Below, piece by piece: positions 36,065 to 47,400 of a DNA stretch of 64,000 nt. Location: contig NC_077238.1 of assembly GCF_947179165.1 (NCBI RefSeq), positions 46,442,293 through 46,506,292 of the forward strand, in the 5' to 3' direction. Position numbers and translations under genes: made by a program. The notes under the pieces are model-generated. The model did no database searches. It had not been told where the DNA came from and was given only the letters and a program-made list of their open reading frames with translations. This DNA comes from Solanum dulcamara. Lineage: Eukaryota > Streptophyta > Magnoliopsida > Solanales > Solanaceae. The stretch's first letter is position 1; the number at the start of each line of letters is the position of its first letter.

Positions 36065-38403
36065 TGTCACGACCCAAGCCTAAGACCTAAACGTGACATG
36101 ACAAGTGAAGAACCCGAATGTACCTCAAATAAGCCTCTTAGCATTCTTTTAGCCTTTCATAGGTAATGACAATAAATAAACAAGCAAAAATCATAATAGT
36201 AAATCTTCAACTTACATATGTCCAGCAATACCTCTAACTTTTAGATTTAATGGGGCAAAGACAAGTCTCTATCTCACCCTCAATCATAATAGAAAGAAAT
36301 GTCATAGTAAATGTCTAAAGATATCAATATATCATAAGCTAGAAAGATAAAGGAATATTGTTTCCGGAACATGAAAACTCACCAAAAGTAATCTTAAAAT
36401 GAAATCTCAACTAGCCACGTGGAGGAGAATGAGGAGGAGCACTGGTCCGTACATGGTGATATCATGTAGGCAAATGAGTAAGCGTTAGTACTTTGAATGT
36501 ACTAAGTATGTAAGCATGCATGAACATTGAGAAAACATTAAAATATTTATGTAATATGAAACATAATGCAATTCATGCATAATCAATCATATAGATATCC
36601 TTTAAAACATTTATTTTGTGGGAAAATGACCATAACCGGCATTTAAGACCATGCGAGCTATGACATGGAATCCAACATAACCTCCTACGTTGGCCCAGGA
36701 GACTACTTGTCGGGTAGAACTCCGTCAACTTTATTCATTTCCTTAACTTAAACTTTAAGGGCTTTTATGTATCTATTAGCCTAAGCCTACAAGGGCTCCT
36801 TTGTTGGCACATAGTTAATGAGACAAGGGGTTGTTACTAGGATTCTCTTACCGAATTTTACCTCAATGACCCATTCGGTGCTAAGTCAATTCCATGGAAT
36901 AGTTTAATACTTTAAAATAGTCATAGCATATAGCTTGAGAATTCAAAATATGATATTCGATAGAATAGCTCATTAAAACATTTGGTGATTCAAATATACA
37001 AGAATTATCCTTATAGCATAAAGAATCCATCATTCATAGTATTTCATAATTCTTTTATTTTATAAGACTCTCTTTTTATCATAGACATTGCTTTCATAAA
37101 CATTCATTTGGAGTCAAAGTATTTAAGTCAAACTTCATTGAAAATATAGTAAAACTAGGTGGGTTCAAATCACTTCAACTTGCAAACATGCATGTAAATG
37201 AATATGCATAAATACTTTGAAATTCATTAATTAAAAATCATGCTTTAAACAACCCACCATGAATTTTCAAGAACCTTTAAAGAGATAAATAGAGAAATTA
37301 CTTGCAAACCATCAATTCATACATATGAAATCATGTTGCATCAAAATAGATCAATAATCATTAGTTTAATCATAATTCATGCTATTAAGTAAAAATAAGA
37401 AATACCCATAAGAAAATATTACTTAAAATCAAGAGATTTAGTTGAAAGAGTTTTGGACTACATGGGTGGAAGAACCCATGGATAAACACCCACATAACTT
37501 AGAGTAAAGCTTAAAGAAAATAAATATAATTTATTATATAATCAAAATAATTTAGTCATGAGAGTCGAAGGAATGCTCTCATTGAAGCCTTACATATCTG
37601 GAATCTGAAGCGTTACTCAGAATCGAAGGACTTAATAAACACTCTTGAATCCTAGCATTTTCTCCTCGTCAGAGCGTTTTGTGTACTACCTAGAGTATAT
37701 AAATCACTGGAATAGTATTTATACATTACTAAGAACTAAAACTATATTTTGAGAATGAGTAAAGGAGTGTATAGAGAGAAGAGTTGCTTGAGAAAGCTTG
37801 ATGAACAAAATAATGAAATAAGGTGGGTATTTATAGGTGTGAAGGAGGGACCTAACAATAATTAAAATAATTATAAAGAAAAATCTAAAAATTTAATAAA
37901 AGATTGTGATGTCATGGGTGATGTCAAATGGAGGACTATTGATGTCATGGGTGATGTCAAATGGATCTAGATCTTTCCATGGTTGGTGAGATGAATCTTT
38001 TTTTAACGAAATACCCTTTTTCGGAGATGCGTTTGAAAAAGATAACTTCCTCATTAGGATTTGGTGTATGCATATGAATTATTTCTCTAGAAGTCTACTT
38101 TAATGTAGTTCAAGAATCAATCGATTTGGAGAATCCTACAGTGAGATATGTTTTTTCTTCTACAAACACTCCATTTCGTCACACCACCATGTCTTGCAAT
38201 AATTAATTTATTTGACCTACTTAACTTCTGAAACTTAAAATATAGTCTTCACAAAAGTTGTAGGTAATGATGTTTGGGTTATTTAAAAATTTGAATCACA
38301 TAATTTAGAGCATCCTATTAAAGGTTATGCCCAAATTACTGAACTGATATCATTTTTATCAAGAATTAGAACATCATATACAATGTTTTTAGGAGGTGTT
38401 ACA
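36065..38403 (-). mobile_element. Solo LTR S2 in the gag zinc knuckle of G4
   Basis: A 2339-bp LTR: - strand start TGTAACACCTCC at 38403, end GGGTCGTGACA at 36065. It is flanked by perfect 5-bp duplications GATTA at 36060-36064 and 38404-38408. It splits the codons of a CCHC knuckle (CYGCGKVGHK to the right, S-E- then P to the left). It lacks the dense TACGA or CCACGG arrays and is a distinct LTR subfamily. A 33-bp unit (TGATGTCATGGGTGATGTCA...) is present twice in tandem at about 37907-37972. Confidence 0.93.
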
Positions 38404-39408
38404 GATTACTTGTGTCCCACCTTGCCACATCCATAGCAAGCACACGTTTCTATCAAGCATCTTCCTCCATGATTCTTTCCACACTTGACACACTTTGGAA
38501 AAGTGGGACTACTTTCACTCACACCTCCACCTTGACCCTTAGGGTATGGCACCCTATCCTTAGCAAGCTTCTTTCCCGAACCTTGGACTTGCTGAGAATA
38601 GACACTACCACCACTAGCGGTCTTAGTATTTGAGAATCCACCATCAAATTGGGCCCTCTTAGAGTCTCTCATCCTCATATCTTTAAGTTTTTCTCCTTTA
38701 ATTTATTCGGCAAAAGTCATGAGCCGAGATATATCAATTTCCTTGACAAGCATAGCGGTATGGAATTCCTTTGCAACCAAGTCGGATACCACCGAGCTGA
38801 ATTGGCTCATTCGGGCAAGAGAATCAGCAACCAATGAATGAGCATACGTGGATAGCTTGGTGAACTTGAGGGCATAGTCCCTCATACCCATGTTGCTTTG
38901 CCTAAGATTGATGAACTCTAACAAATTTGCCTCTCTTAGCTCAAGAGAGAAGAAGCGATCAAGGAAAGCAAGATTGAAGGCTTCCCACTCAATAGGACCT
39001 TCATTCACTCTTTCCAACTTCCATTGAGTATACCAAACTTAAGCAACACTCTTGAGTTGGTAAGATGTCAACTCCACTTTCTCTTCCAAAGTCACACCCA
39101 TAATACTCACTATCTTATAAACCTCATCAATGAAAGCTTGAGGATCCTTATCAACTTTTGAACCATGGAACTCGGGAGGATTCATTCTTGCAAAGTCCCT
39201 CACTCTAGAAGTCGGAGTAGGAGAATTAGGAGGAGCCACAATCCCTTGGCTGGATGCAACCCCTTGGTTGGGATAGCATGGTGATAGTAGTCAAAAACTC
39301 CGCATTAGTAACTTGGTCGAGTAGGGAACCATTGTCTTGAGGGATCGGAGGAGCTTGGTCCTCATCAGCACTGATCCCTCTTTGCATAGGTGCTCTTTTT
39401 AGAGGCAT
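38404..39408 (-). pseudogene. gag of gypsy G4
   Basis: Start ATG at 39408-39406 (MPLKRAPMQRGIS). Later blocks are MNPPEFHGSKVDKDPQAFI (39039-39239), ERVNEGPIEWEAFNLAF and LRQSNMGMRDYALKFTKLS (38703-39017), and a C-terminal part (38406-38678). The C-terminal part has two adjacent zinc motifs: CVKCGKNHGGRC and CYGCGKVGHK. The second is interrupted by S2; its far part continues at 36058. Frame changes at about 39020, 38690 and elsewhere disable it. Confidence 0.9.
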
Positions 39409-39610
39409 TTCTGAAAATCACAATGGACAATAGTTAAGGAAAAGAAGTCTTCGAGTATACTCTATCGCACAACATAGACCATGAAAGAAGTGAGAGTTTC
39501 CTAAAATGCCTTAGAGATTCCTATTCATAGATGTGGTGCGTATCACACCCATGAATAATACTTTACTTGACGAGGCATGTTGGACTCCCTAGGACATCTT
39601 AAACCTTGTG

Positions 39611-39621
39611 CTCTGATACCA
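39611..39621 (-). other. Primer binding site of G4 (tRNA-iMet type)
   Basis: The - strand reads TGGTATCAGAG, a perfect match to the complement of the initiator tRNA-Met 3' end, 4 bases inside the LTR. Confidence 0.92.
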
Positions 39622-39625
39622 AATT

Positions 39626-41746
39626 TGTCACGATCCGACCTAGGGCTTAGTCATAACACAACGATCGAAACCCCAAAAGGCTCCAACCAAGCCTCTTAAC
39701 ACATCGTAAGCATACATAAGGTAAAGTAAAGTGGAACATAGCATAATAAAGAGTCTAAAATCATCAATCATAAGGAAAGAGTAAACTTGACTATATAGAC
39801 TCTACATCATTTCATCCAACGAATGCCTCTACCAAACGAGAAGGCCGGGGGCTAAGACATGTCCCTAGCTCACCCTCCACATGAATGAAATAAAATTCTT
39901 TAAATGAAAGAACCAACTCCTAACTAGTCCTCCATAGATGAGGGCTCACCAAAACTCCGCCGATATGGAAGCTCAACTAGCCATGTGTCGAAATGTGATC
40001 CTCGACTCCTATATTATGATACAATGTAGGAAACAATATGTGTTAATACGTTTAAATGTACTAAGTATGTGGGAATGACATGCACTATAAATCATAGGAT
40101 ACGATGATCAATTAACGTACATGATAAGAGAGAATGGATAAAGTCATGAGAAAACCAAAATGATCAAAGGATTTAAGAGACATAGTTGAAATCATAAAAG
40201 AACATAAAGAGAGTATACATATGTGGAATGGAACCATAACCAACAATAAGACCATGCAAGCTATAACATGGAATCTTGATGTCTCCCCATACAATGGAAG
40301 AAAGGGGAATCTGCTTGCCAGGGTAGACCCTACTTAGCTAGGCGGGTCATGTACATACGCTATATGTGGATCCACTAGTTAGACCATATCGGCAAACCTA
40401 TAATGGCACATAGTTATAAGACAAGAGACTTTATATGAGGACCCCGTAAGTCGATCCCCCATCTCAAGTCATTATTTGGTTCTAAGTCAAATCCCACAGA
40501 ATACATAGCATAGTAATCATACTTAACATATATCATAAATTTGTTCGTAAACTTCATAATTCATAGATTAGCTCATTTTCATGTCATACTTAGAATGTGA
40601 GTATAAACCTTTCAACATCACAATATCATACTTGCATAATTCATGTCATTAGGTTCTTAGGTCACCAATTAAGGATCCTAAGTCACTTTTCTTCATAACT
40701 TGCATGGAATTTGTATCTTGAACATAATCATAATCCATAATCATAGTTCATACTCGAATTTAGGGTAAAACTTGCATACGTAATCAATTTGATTGAAAAT
40801 CATTGAACTTCTTAATCATAATTAATGTAAATCATCATTGAAAATAGTTTCATGCATGGGCATTCATAATTCAACTTGAAATCATGCGATTAATATAAAA
40901 CCATACTTATAATGATCATGAATAATAATGAAAAACGTAATTGAAACAACCCAACACAATTCATCAAAACTGGTGTTTAAAAGTAATGAATTTTCAAAAG
41001 ATTTTTTGAGGAAAACCTTGGGAATCCATGGGTGAAAGGAACCCAGATCAATCCCAAATGCCTTAAGGAAATCAACTCAGAATTAAAGAGGAACCTTAAT
41101 GAAGTTGAAGCCCTAGCTTGAATTTGTGGAAGGAGCTTCAGAGAATTTCTTAGTCTTGCCATAGGAAAATTTTTTGAAGAATGAATTGAATAGGAGGAGA
41201 ATTTGAAGAGTAGGGTTAATATAAGCTTTGAACTTGTCCATAAAAGTGTCTAGGTTCATTGAACCAAACTTGGAAAAAAGATGGAAATACCCTTCATCAA
41301 ATCCAAAATTTGGACCTACGAACTTGACTCTACGAGTCGTAGAAGTGTCTATGAGTCGTAGGGACGACTCGTCCTGTAGGCCTTTGAAATCCTAAGAATT
41401 TGGGGTCTTTGAAGTTGTATCTATGAGTTGTGTATACGACTCGTCCTTGAGTCTATGAGTTGTAAACCCCTCTCGTCTTGCAAGTCCAAGAACCTACATA
41501 TTTTGAGCCTCTAAAATATTGCTACGAGTCAATATTACGACTCGTCATTAGGCCTACGACTCATCCAATTGAGTCTAGGACCTCACCTGAAATTTGGTCC
41601 TGAACAAACCCATGGGCTCCCTCTACGACTCATCCCTACAAGTCGTAGGAACTGCTATGTGTCATAGAGTGACTGTGGACTTGAAGTCAGTCAACATTTT
41701 GAGGATTTCTCCTTGGTTCTAACTTTTCGATTTCCGTGGTCTTACA
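39626..41746 (-). repeat. 5' LTR of G4 (2121 bp)
   Basis: - strand start TGTAAGACCACGG at 41746, end GGTCGGATCGTGACA at 39626. The odd near-palindrome array is very clear at about 41310-41690: CTACGAGTCGTAGAAG, TATGAGTCGTAGGGACG, TACGACTCGTCC and similar. The LTR interrupts an older G1-type LTR that continues at 41747. Confidence 0.92.
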
Positions 41747-43185
41747 ATTATTCCCTTATCAGTACCCAACGTGCCTTCTCTCTCATTATTACTTAGAATA
41801 CTTTTGAGAGCAAGGATAGGAGAGAAGAGGGGAAGCTAGGGTTCAAACATTCTTGTCAAGAGCTTCGAGTTTCAATTAGATAATCTTTGTTCTAGGTATG
41901 TAAGTCTATTCATGGCATTGTACTGAGTTTTTCTACGCACCCTACATTTAAATTACATCATTAGAGTTTCAAGTTGAGTTTTAACCCTAATTCTATGGAA
42001 TTTCGAATGAGTAAATTCTTTGTTTGTTGAGTCCTGTATGAATGTTTGAGATCATAATCATTCTTATATAATTCAATTGTCGAAATTATCATTCTTGCTT
42101 ACATTCACATAAACTCTCACTGAGTTGATGTTCATGTTTCATCATGCATTGTTTTTTGTTGAAGTTGACATATTTCATGCATTGATGTAAAGGATGAGTT
42201 TTTAGGGAACATGTGCGTCCTAAATGCATATATTATATTGAACCATAAGCATCGATATTTTTTGAGTTAAGCTTCACTTTTACTAACACTTGATGAGTTA
42301 TAAAGAGAAGTCATAAATGACTGAGACAGGGTTTGAGTAAATTGATGTTCAGTCCAATGAGACTAGATGAGATGTATTTTGAGTATTTTACACACTTGAT
42401 GTATATTAGCATAACAAGCATTTTGAGAGTAGTATGGAGCACCGATTTTGGTAAGAGTTTAGATAACTCAAACACCATAAACCATGTAGCCAGTGTAGGA
42501 TAGGATCGTGCCGTTGATTTGGGCGACTACTCACTTTTCCCAAAAGAGGACTTTTTATATGGATCCAGTTATGTGACGTCCCTTATTCTAGTAAGGTATT
42601 GGACGGTTGTGGCAACAACAGCGCTTCGTTGTATCGTCACTAGCTCATAAGTGATTATTATCGGTTAGAGAAACTCTCCAAAAGTAAATATTATTTTACA
42701 CTAAGATGTAATGTATATTATACTTTGTAAAGCATTGTCGTATTTTATATTGCATGCTTTATCTTGAGTTGAGTTACTTCAGTAGTTATGTCTTTGAGTA
42801 TTCTTGAGTATGTTTCCCTTCAGTCATTTTACATACCATACATTTCATGTATTGTCGTCATTCGACCTGAATCATTTTATGATGCACATACAGGGTGTTA
42901 GAAATCATCAACAGGCGTATCATTGAGGATCTATCTTCTCTAGATTTTGTTGAGACTTCTTTGCATTCCGAGGAGCTCCTTCTTTATCAATTTTCTTTTA
43001 TTTTATTCATTCTTTCGAGGTAACCGTGTGCTTGTCTCGACACCTTCTTAGTAGTCAGTTAGAAGCTTCATAGACTGAGTGGAGTGGAGTTAGTATGAGC
43101 CTTTCAGAGTATGTTTTGAACTATGAATTTCATTATTGAGTTTTATTTTAATTCGAGTACTTTAAATTATTATTTTAAATAGAGA
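41747..43185 (+). repeat. Truncated LTR of the G1 family
   Basis: The + strand matches the reverse complement of the G1 LTR: the block CTTGTCTCGACACCTTCTTA at 43034, the splice-like TTCTAGGTATGTAAG at 41891, and the AGAGTATGTTTTGAA block near 43105. It lacks the LTR 5' part because G4 starts at 41746. Its right end fades near 43185. Confidence 0.75.
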
Positions 43186-43531
43186 TAAGTGTCAAAAACA
43201 CACTTAAACTATCCTCTTTTTTTGAGTTTCATACTTAAACTATTGTGAATGTGAGTTTCATACCTAAAATACCACTTATTAGTTTAAGAAACACACCTCT
43301 CTTTTATTTCACTCTCATCATGGTGTGTACTACACTTTCTCTTTTATTTAAAAACAATTGTCACATCACACCCCACATGAACAAAACCTTCCACATAAAC
43401 AATAAATAAATAAATTATTAGAATTAATTAAATTTAAAGATTAAAATATTACTATCTCCCTTTCAAAAAAAATTATAAAATAAAATATATAAAAAACTTC
43501 TAACCTCACTCCACCACTTTCTCTCACCATA

Positions 43532-43550
43532 TCCCCCCCCCCCCCCCCCC
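43532..43550. repeat. Poly-C tract
   Basis: An uninterrupted run of about 18 C residues. A similar run occurs at 33831-33846. Length in such runs is error-prone. Confidence 0.9.
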
Positions 43551-44210
43551 CATTTTTTTAATTTTATTTTTATTTATTAAATTTCTTTTATAAAAATTTA
43601 TAAAAAAAAAACTTATTCTTAGAATTTATGCAATTCATATTATGTTAAATACAATAAACTAAATAATCAATAAAAAATAATCTCAATATAACAAATCCCA
43701 TCATAATTTATTCAACATAAGTTATCTCATCATAAATAAACCATCATAACATTTATTCAAACCTAACAACACCTAAGTAAAGGACTTTATACATCAAATA
43801 GGATAATTGTAATTTTTTAATTAACTATTGAATTATCAACTAGCCCATTAAAAAAAAACCGTTATGGAACTAATAATCCGATTTTTAAAAAACCTAAGCC
43901 CTTACTGAAACCATTAAATCAATAACTTATTACAAATAAACCAAAAACATTTTTTCAATTTAGATTATCAATTTCAGTTCGCGCTAAGCCAATCTCAAGA
44001 AAGGAACTGCAAACCATGATAAATAATTAAATATTTCTATTAAAACCATAATAACAGAAGAAGAATGAATAAAACGAACTGTTCATATACAACATATATA
44101 TATCCTACAAACCTACAAGTTTTGCCCATATGGTATTCAACAAAAATAATAGAACCACATAGACAAAATGCTTCCCTAAATATCCTTCGAAAAGAAAAAG
44201 GAGATTGCTA

Positions 44211-44213
<3 letters not shown>

Positions 44214-44263
<50 letters not shown>
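44214..44263. repeat. (TA)n microsatellite in the VAC14 3' UTR region
   Basis: About 25 uninterrupted TA units starting 97 bp downstream of the VAC14 stop codon. It also produces a spurious tyrosine/isoleucine open frame on the - strand. Confidence 0.95.
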
Positions 44264-44267
<4 letters not shown>

Positions 44268-44359
44268 GAATTAATACCCCCTCCCATCTCTTCCCTCACA
44301 TGCTATTAGGATAATTTACAACTTCAAGAATACTATGATCACCCATATAATCAGCAGAG

Positions 44360-44455
44360 TCAGAGTTGCAATTGTCCCAAGCCTCTACAAGATGATCTTG
44401 AAGGGGGCCTACTCAAGTCTGCAGGACGCTTTGATTCTTCTGCTATTTGTACATC
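44360..44455 (-). CDS. VAC14: VAC14 terminal exon g
   Basis: 96 bp after acceptor [25 protein letters not shown], then [13 protein letters not shown] and stop TGA at 44362-44360. The Ser/Arg-rich ending before QLQL-stop is like other plant VAC14 proteins. Confidence 0.9.
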   Translation of the reverse strand, partial: DVQIAEESKRPADLSRPPSRSSCRGLGQLQL

Positions 44456-47400
44456 CTGAATAAAGAAGAGGTTAGAGAATGAATAGCAGCAGTCCATGCA
44501 CAACTGTTTTACAGCCTGCCAGCCCTTCCCCGACCCATATCAAATTTGTCCCAACTTGAGCAAAATCAGTTATCTCAGAAATTCTAATACCCCTCTGAAT
44601 AAAGCTTAAATATACAAGTTCAATTTCAAAGTAATAGTGAATAAGTCAAATATTATCAGTAAATTGAGTAAGCAAAGCAAAACCTTCGCAGATGAAGTGG
44701 AAACAAAACGTGATTGAGTCTGTGACTTTGAATGCAAATGATGTTGCTTCTGAATTTGCTGAAACTGCTGCAGCTTTGAGGCAAAGTTTATCCCATTATG
44801 CATGTCGAGCGAATTTGAATTTTCATTCAGGTCTCCCTCCTCAAAGATTTGTGACCCTCCTCCTGCCCCATAATTAAATTGAGAATATGGAATCCCAGCT
44901 GTTCTCCGAAAACTCTCTTCCTTGAAGGAGTATGAAGGCACAGTTTTCAAACGAGTGCGGAGAATCTTAAAGGCTGCACTTTGCTGCATCAATTGATTAA
45001 AAGATGTTTTAAATTAGCAAACCAGCACATAGTGATGAAGATTTTGACAGTTGCCAGCTCAGCCATACACATCCCCACATGTCAGCTAAGCATCAACAGT
45101 AACATTTTTTGAAGACTAAAGCATCAATGATGATATGAAAGAAGAAAGAGCGACTTTAAGCAAATTCTCCCTCCATTTCAACCATGTCAACCTATTGACA
45201 GAAAACTTTTGGAACTTTTGGCCACATGGCAACATTTGTTTGACTATGAAGACTTCTGAAACTTTGTGGTTTTAAACATGCTATTTTGTATGGAGCTTCT
45301 CACTAAGGTTAAAATGGGAAGTTCCATTAAATTTTTCCAATTTAGAACGGGACCATTCTTTTTAAAATGGATTAAAAGTAGTTCATATAAATTGAAACAA
45401 AGAGAGTACCACTTTTAATAAGAGTAGATAAGGTGATGATCAGGAGAAATGAATATTCAGATGAGTTCTTAGTTAGTGTTGTCTGTACGACTGATACTAA
45501 TTCCAAGGATAAGAACAATAACAGCTGACCAAATTACTCTTTTTTGACAAAGAACAGCTAATAGAATTACTCATGCGACTACATGATCAACTTTTGGCAC
45601 CGTATTAAATTAGACTCAAGAAACTAGACTTGCATAACAAAAGATGATACAGGGAAACTCTTAAAGACACACATACCAGATGAGAATATTTATTGATGCA
45701 ATCTTAATACACCTCCTCCCTTGAGAATATTAGAAGCTGCATGAACTTTTGGAAAGAGAGCTCTTCCTTCTCTCTAGAACATCGAACAACAGTCAAATAA
45801 CCTACTTGTTCATTTCTGTGAATCAGCCCAAGAACCTAAAAAATTCAAAGAACTCTGTTTTGAATTCTTATGAGATGTCACTGAAGACACCTAAAAAAGG
45901 TAACAGCCTAGCCAGTAATGTAGGGGTGTCAAAATGAGCCCAAATATAGGTAACCCGCCCAACCCGACCAAACTTTTATGGGTTGGGCTCAAGATAATGT
46001 GTATTGGGTTCAATCTCAACCCATTCAAGCCTTAACTCATTTTTAAAAAATCTTCAATTTCGCCCCAATATAATCTTCAATTTCAACCCATTTTAAGGCT
46101 CTTTATTTGCATGGGGGAGGGTAGAGTGTACACAGACCTAACCCCCACCTTAAAAGGTAGGGCGGCTGTTTCCGAAAAACCCTCGGCTTAAAAGAGAAGA
46201 ACAAGGGAGGAGAAACAAGGAGAACAAGACATAGGTCAGTAGAGTCAGGCATATAGCAAACAATATAAAAATATGAATAATGAGAGCGATAAAGTCAGGG
46301 TAGGAAAGATCGGGGATAAAGGAGCATTAACTACTATAGATAAAATAGGATACCCAAAGTAGACTGGACCAACTAATATAAGCAGTAATCCCATGCAAAA
46401 ATCATATGTTAATAAACAAATGAGCGCGACTACGACTACTATGGAGAAAAAATAGGCCACCTAGCCCACTATCTTAGTCTGAGTCCTCCATAGCCTCCTA
46501 TCTAAGGTCATGTCCTCGGTGAGCTGCAACTGTGTCATATCATGTCTAATCACCTCTTCTCAATACTTCTTCGGCCTCCCTTTGCCCCTCCTGAAACTGT
46601 CCATAGCCAACCTCTCGCACCTCCGCACTGGAGCATCTATGTCTCTCCTCTTCACAGCCCAAACCATCTCAGTCTCGCTTCCCGCATCTTGTCCTCCACC
46701 GATGCCACTCTCATCTTGTCTCGGATATCTTCATTCCTAATTCTATCCATCCTAGTGTGCCCACACATCCACCGCAGCATTCGCATTTCCGCGACTTTCA
46801 TCTTCTGAACATGAAGTTTTTTGATTGGCCAACACTCCACCCTGTACAATAGAGTCGGTCTAACCACCACTTTGTAGAATTTGCCTTTGAGTTTTGGCAG
46901 CACTTTCTTGTCACACAGCACTCCGGAGGCGGGCCTCCATTTCATCCACCCTGCACCGATACGGTGTGAAACATCGTCGTCGATATCCCCATCTTTCTGT
47001 ATAATAGACCCAAGGTACTTGAAGCTTCTTTTATTTTGAATGGCCTGGGTACCAAGCCTCACTTCCCCGTCAGCCTCACGCGGCAGGCCACTGAAACTGC
47101 ACTCCAAGTATTCTATCTTGGTCCTACTCAATTTAAATCCTTTAGACTCCAACGTCTGTCTCCAGCCCTCCAGCTTGTCGTTAACTCCGTTGTGAGTCTC
47201 GTTAATCAGGACTATGTCATCCGCGAACAACATACACCAAGGCACCTCACCTTGTATTTGTCTTGTCAATTGATCCATCACCAGGGCGAATAGAAACGGG
47301 CTAAGAGTCGATCCCTGGTGCAACCCCATCGTAACAGGAAAGTGCTCCGAGTCCCCTCCTACCGTCCTTACCCTGGTCTTAGCTTCATCATACATGTCTT

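Larger units (their letters stand above)
32905..41746 (-). mobile_element. Ty3/gypsy element G4, 5' LTR to mid-integrase
   Basis: On the - strand: 5' LTR 39626-41746, primer site, gag from 39408, gag split by solo LTR S2 (36065-38403), then protease, RT, RNase H and integrase up to 32905. There the reading stops at DDWVYLKV and G3 begins. The distal integrase, tail and 3' LTR are not seen nearby. Confidence 0.92.
43186..44359. other. AT-rich DNA downstream of VAC14
   Basis: No gene is seen. At 43195-43320 there is a dispersed repeat-like segment (AACACACTTAAACTATCC, repeated in variant form). A run of cytosines lies at about 43532-43550. The part nearest the VAC14 stop should be its 3' untranslated region, with a TA microsatellite at 44214-44263. 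No clear AATAAA on the - strand was found within it. Confidence 0.6.

Noticed and set aside
39611..39621. tRNA-like match
   Set aside because: Only the 11-base complement of the tRNA-iMet end is present; it is a primer binding site, not a tRNA gene.
41310..41690. Short regularly recurring words as a possible CRISPR-like array
   Set aside because: Units are degenerate, spacing irregular, no uniform spacers, and the location is a plant LTR.
1..43185. Endogenous pararetrovirus
   Set aside because: pol order is protease-RT-RNase H-integrase with LTRs and primer sites; no movement-protein or coat-like domain was seen.
44105..44299. Open frame with a YIYIYI tract
   Set aside because: Product of the (TA)n microsatellite; no start context or homology, and it lies downstream of VAC14.
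46510..47293. + strand open frames opposite the LINE RT (46510-46808, 47036-47293)
   Set aside because: They are antisense shadows of the well-supported RT on the - strand.
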